11,690 nt of DNA, taken from assembly GCA_035308145.1 (NCBI GenBank), contig DATGHD010000231.1, forward strand, positions 1-11,690, written 5' to 3'. The notes beneath the pieces were generated by a model. The model saw nothing but the letters and a program-made list of their open reading frames with translations. It searched no databases and had not been told where the DNA came from. The stretch is from Roseiarcus sp035308145. Its GTDB lineage: Bacteria > Pseudomonadota > Alphaproteobacteria > Rhizobiales > Beijerinckiaceae. A program made the position numbers and the translations under genes. This document shows, piece after piece, positions 7,302 to 11,690 of this stretch (the first letter of the stretch is position 1; each line of letters begins with the position of its first letter).

Positions 7302-7398
7302 GGAAGCGAGAGCGGCTCGATTTTGCAGCGCGGCGAGCAGGGCGTCTCGACCTCGGCAAATTCGGCCGTTCGCGACCCAAATCCCGCGCCCGTCGCGC

Positions 7399-7430
7399 CT
7401 TGCGCCCCCCGGAGGCCCCACTTATATACC
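7399..7430 (+). promoter_or_regulatory. RpoH (sigma-32) heat-shock promoter of dnaK
   Basis: CTTG (7399-7402), an 18-nt spacer, then CTTATATACC (7421-7430). The alphaproteobacterial heat-shock consensus described for Agrobacterium dnaK and groE is CTTG-N17/18-CYTATNTNNG; all defined bases match except the final G. Transcription should start at about 7434-7437, giving a leader of about 135 nt. The site lies in the correct place and direction for the dnaK-dnaJ unit. Confidence 0.85.
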
Positions 7431-7436
7431 GCATAA

Positions 7437-7572
7437 CCCGCGGCTCTCCGCGGGAATTCACAGTGTGTCGGGGACCGGGTGGTTCGGACGGCCGGCGTAA
7501 TCGGCCATCGAGCTTCTCTTAAGCCAGGCGGCTTCGGAGCCTGGCGGTTCCGCGAAGGAAGAGGATAGAGCA
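7437..7572 (+). promoter_or_regulatory. Structured 5' leader of dnaK mRNA
   Basis: Three stems follow one another. Stem 1: CCCGCGG (7437-7443) with CCGCGGG (7448-7454), a perfect 7-bp hairpin at or near the predicted 5' end. Stem 2: GGCCG (7490-7494) with CGGCC (7502-7506). Stem 3: GCCAGGC (7523-7529) with GCCTGGC (7539-7545). In addition TTCTCTT (7514-7520) can pair with AAGAGGA (7559-7565), 7 bp with one wobble, covering the Shine-Dalgarno region just before the dnaK ATG and enclosing stem 3. This arrangement could be a weak temperature-sensitive lock on translation. The inverted repeats are seen directly; the regulatory role is inferred. Confidence 0.4.
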
Positions 7573-9486
<1,914 letters not shown>

Positions 9487-9497
9487 GTTTGAGAGTC

Positions 9498-9528
9498 GAC
9501 GGCGGCCTTTGGGCCGCCGTCTTCGTTT
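9498..9528 (+). terminator. Intercistronic terminator or attenuator between dnaK and dnaJ
   Basis: GACGGCGGCC (9498-9507) pairs perfectly with GGCCGCCGTC (9512-9521) around a TTTG loop, 11 nt after the dnaK stop. The following bases, TTCGTTT, are T-rich but interrupted. A 10-bp GC stem of this kind would terminate part of the transcription or stop exonucleases, leaving dnaK mRNA more abundant than dnaKJ mRNA. I see no convincing separate promoter for dnaJ after it, so partial readthrough is the likely mode. Confidence 0.75.
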
Positions 9529-9700
9529 CGTCGCGGCATGACCTTGGGCCGGCGGCAAGCCCTGAGAGGCGAATTGAAGCCTTCCCAATGAGGCGAATAT
9601 CTGAGATGGATGAACTCAGCGAAAAGAGCGGATTCGGGACGGCGAGGTCTCACCGCGGTGGCGGGGCGCCGCGAAGAAAATGAAACGGGCTGAGACGGAC

Positions 9701-10822
9701 GTGGCCAAGCGCGACTTTTACGAGCTGTTGGGCGTCACGAAAACCGCCTCCGATGCGGATCTCAAGGCGGCGTTCCGCAAAGCCGCCATGCAATGTCATC
9801 CCGATCGCAATCCTGGCGATCACGCGGCCGAAACGCGCTTCAAGGATTTGAACGAGGCGTACCAAACCCTTTCCGATCCGCAAAAGCGCGCCGCCTATGA
9901 CCGTTACGGCCACGCCGCGTTCGAACACGGAAGCGGGATGGGCGACGGCTTCGCCTCCTCGATGGCCGACATATTCGACGATCTGTTCGGCGATATGATG
10001 GGCCGACGCGGACGAAATTCGTCCGGCAGGGAGCGCGGCGCGGACCTACGCTACAACCTCGAGATCACGCTCGAAGAGGCCTATCACGGCAAGACGGCTT
10101 CGATCCGCCTGCCGACCGCGATGACTTGCGAAGCTTGCGCCGGCTCTGGCGCGAAGCCTGGGTCCAAGCCGCATGCTTGCAAAACCTGCGGCGGCCATGG
10201 CCGCGTGCGCGCGCAGCAGGGCTTTTTCGCCATCGAGCGCACCTGCCCGACGTGCCATGGCCGCGGCCAGATGATCGATAATCCTTGCGACGCCTGCGCT
10301 GGATCAGGAAGGGTGACCCGCGAGCGTAATCTCTCGGTCAATGTGCCCGCCGGGGTCGAGGACGGCACGCGCATTCGCCTCAGTGGCGAAGGCGAGGCGG
10401 GACACCGCGGCGGCGGGCCGGGCGATCTCTATATTTTCTTGTCGATCAAGCCGCATCCGTTCTTCCAACGCGACGGCGCGGACCTTTATTGCCGGGTGCC
10501 GGTCTCGATGGTGCAAGCCGCGCTTGGCGGCGAATTCATCGTGCGCACGCTCGATGGGGGCGACGCGACAGTGCGCGTGCCTGAGGGATGTCAGTCCGGA
10601 CGGCAGTTGCGGCTCAAAGGCAAGGGCATGCCGGCGCTTCGCTCGCGCGACATCGGCGATCTCTATATCCAGATGAATGTAGAGACGCCGCAGAACCTCA
10701 CCCGCCGCCAGCGCGAGCTGCTTGCCGAATTTGAGGCGGAATCGTCGAATAAGACCCATCCGGAAAGCGCTGGTTTTTTCTCGAAGATGAGAGAATTCTT
10801 CGAAGGACTTGGCAGTTCGTAA
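9701..10822 (+). CDS. dnaJ: Molecular chaperone DnaJ (Hsp40, type I)
   Basis: DnaJ delivers unfolded proteins to DnaK and stimulates its ATPase. The product has all type I parts. The J-domain starts AKRDFYELLGV and carries HPD (33-35). A Gly/Phe region follows, rather poor in Gly-Phe here, with ADIFDDLFGDMMG. The four zinc-binding repeats have cysteine pairs 143/146, 160/163, 182/185 and 196/199, at nearly the same positions as in E. coli DnaJ. A C-terminal substrate-binding domain ends the protein. The GTG at 9701 is chosen because homologues begin Met-Ala-Lys-Arg-Asp-Phe-Tyr, giving 373 residues. An in-frame ATG at 9680 would add MKRAETD (380 residues) and overlaps the stop of a small upstream ORF as ATGA. 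Neither start has a strong ribosome binding site. It probably depends on readthrough of the hairpin after dnaK. Confidence 0.97.
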   Translation: MAKRDFYELLGVTKTASDADLKAAFRKAAMQCHPDRNPGDHAAETRFKDLNEAYQTLSDPQKRAAYDRYGHAAFEHGSGMGDGFASSMADIFDDLFGDMMGRRGRNSSGRERGADLRYNLEITLEEAYHGKTASIRLPTAMTCEACAGSGAKPGSKPHACKTCGGHGRVRAQQGFFAIERTCPTCHGRGQMIDNPCDACAGSGRVTRERNLSVNVPAGVEDGTRIRLSGEGEAGHRGGGPGDLYIFLSIKPHPFFQRDGADLYCRVPVSMVQAALGGEFIVRTLDGGDATVRVPEGCQSGRQLRLKGKGMPALRSRDIGDLYIQMNVETPQNLTRRQRELLAEFEAESSNKTHPESAGFFSKMREFFEGLGSS

Positions 10823-10862
10823 GCTTCCTAAGCCGTTCGCCGAGAGAAACGGCCGTCCGCGT

Positions 10863-10876
10863 GGAGCGCAAATTTG
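10863..10876 (+). promoter_or_regulatory. Ribosome binding site and TTG start of the methyltransferase gene
   Basis: GGAG (10863-10866), 7 nt, then TTG (10874-10876). The frame has no ATG between its upstream stop at 10829-10831 and codon 50, and the conserved N-terminal helix starts soon after, so TTG is the best start. A GTG at 10861 is in another frame. A small 6-bp inverted repeat (10832-10837 with 10848-10853) sits between dnaJ and this site without a T-run. Confidence 0.65.
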
Positions 10877-11690
10877 TCCGATTTTGGAGATCAACGCCTC
10901 GCGCCCCGCGGAGCCCTGCGGTTCAAGCGTCGGTTTGCCGACGAAGCGCGCTTCATCAAGACATGGCTCGAGAGCCCGCGTCTGACCGGCGCTGTTTCTC
11001 CATCCGGGCGGTTTCTCGCGCGAGCGATGGCGCAAGCGGTCGATCCAAGGCAGCCGGGTCTCGTCATCGAACTTGGACCGGGGACGGGACCGGTCACCAA
11101 AGCGCTCATCGAACGCGGCGTGCCGCCCGACCGCCTTGTCCTTGTCGAATATGACGGCGCCTTCTGCCGGTTGCTCGCTCAACGGTTTCCCGGCGTACGA
11201 TTAATCCAAGGCGACGCCTATCGCCTATCCGAGACATTGGCTCAGCTTTCCGGCCAGCCGATCAAGGCGATCGTCTCCAGCCTGCCGCTGCTCAATCAGC
11301 CGTCTCCTCGCCGCTCCGAGCTGCTCGCGGACGCCTTTTCGATGATGGACCCGCGCGGCGTCTTCGTGCAATTCACCTACGGCGTTGTCTCGCCGATGCC
11401 GCGCAAGATCAGCGGCCTGCGAGTCTCGGCGGAAGCCGGCGCGCCCGTCTGGCTCAATCTGCCGCCGGCTCGCGTGTGGATCTATCGCCTCGCCTCGTCC
11501 GGCGGCGCCTCTCCAAAGCGCCGCTTTCTGCGCCGCGCCGAGCGCGCCGCCAATGAATGGACGAAACGCGCCGAAGCCGCCGCCCGCGCTTTGAAAGAGG
11601 GCCAAGCCAGGCTCGGAGCCGAGGCGCGAGCCTGCGCCAAGGACATGATCGAGGAAGCGCGACGCAGCAAGGCGTTGACGCGACTTCGCG
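10874..11690 (+). CDS. pmtA: Phospholipid N-methyltransferase (PmtA-type), partial at the right edge, with C-terminal extension
   Basis: This class I SAM-dependent methyltransferase resembles the Agrobacterium/Rhizobium PmtA enzymes, which methylate phosphatidylethanolamine three times to phosphatidylcholine at the membrane. Motif I is VIELGPGTGPVTKALIERG (64-82), followed by LVEYD with acidic E92, the QGDAY block with D114, SSLPLLNQP (135-143), VQFTYGVVSP and NLPPARVWIYR (195-205), all in PmtA order. Family proteins of about 200 residues normally end at this last block. Here the frame stays open for at least another 66 residues: a short SSGGASPK linker, then an Ala/Arg/Glu-rich stretch predicted helical, running out of the window. 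The basic N-terminal helix (RGALRFKRRFADEARFIKTWL) could bind anionic lipid. The start is TTG with GGAG 7 nt upstream. The gene follows dnaJ by 51 nt; in Agrobacterium pmtA is likewise near dnaJ. A more general methyltransferase role cannot be excluded. Confidence 0.82.
   Translation, partial: MSDFGDQRLAPRGALRFKRRFADEARFIKTWLESPRLTGAVSPSGRFLARAMAQAVDPRQPGLVIELGPGTGPVTKALIERGVPPDRLVLVEYDGAFCRLLAQRFPGVRLIQGDAYRLSETLAQLSGQPIKAIVSSLPLLNQPSPRRSELLADAFSMMDPRGVFVQFTYGVVSPMPRKISGLRVSAEAGAPVWLNLPPARVWIYRLASSGGASPKRRFLRRAERAANEWTKRAEAAARALKEGQARLGAEARACAKDMIEEARRSKALTRLR

Noticed and set aside
7307..7324. Possible lysC terminator: CGAG/CTCG stem followed by ATTTT
   Set aside because: The stem is only 4 bp and the tail four Ts; too weak to call, although it lies in the right place just after the lysC stop.
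9574..9603. Possible dnaJ promoter: TTGAAG then TATCTG at 18 nt
   Set aside because: The -10 element matches only three of six bases and no RpoH-type element is present; not better than chance.

Overview
The window is GC-rich chromosomal DNA from an alphaproteobacterium, most likely of the order Hyphomicrobiales (Rhizobiales). Support comes from the near-canonical alphaproteobacterial SdhA and SdhB, an IalB-family periplasmic protein, an RpoH promoter of the alphaproteobacterial type (CTTG-N18-CTTATAT) before dnaK, and a phospholipid N-methyltransferase gene directly after dnaJ. A placement near the Methylocystis/Beijerinckia group is only an impression. I see no tRNA, rRNA, insertion sequence, CRISPR array or phage gene.

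Layout, left to right. Positions 20-2652 (+) hold sdhA and sdhB, the catalytic subunits of succinate dehydrogenase; the membrane-anchor genes probably lie just upstream, outside the window. Positions 4299-2621 (-) hold a zinc-free NADPH:quinone oxidoreductase-like gene followed by a small GNAT acetyltransferase, whose 3' end overlaps the end of sdhB. Positions 4454-5140 (+) encode an exported IalB-family protein. Positions 5937-4774 (-) encode UbiG of ubiquinone synthesis; its reading frame runs about 139 codons past the normal end of the family, antisense to the IalB gene. UbiG is divergent from lysC (6063-7301, +), the aspartokinase, which has a good promoter and a striking possible internal translation start for a separate regulatory subunit. 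Positions 7399-10822 (+) are the heat-shock unit: RpoH promoter, a structured leader of about 135 nt, dnaK, a strong intercistronic hairpin, and dnaJ. From 10874 to the right edge runs a PmtA-type phospholipid N-methyltransferase, starting at TTG and carrying an unusual helical C-terminal extension that continues out of the window.

Most of this is housekeeping: respiratory-chain entry (SdhAB), ubiquinone synthesis (UbiG), amino-acid synthesis (LysC), protein folding (DnaK/DnaJ) and probably phosphatidylcholine synthesis (PmtA). No wholly new multi-gene system is visible. The points most worth a second look are small: the internal lysC start, the possible thermosensor-like pairing over the dnaK ribosome binding site, the PmtA extension, the UbiG readthrough tail, and a 25-31 codon ORF that overlaps a possible dnaJ start as ATGA.
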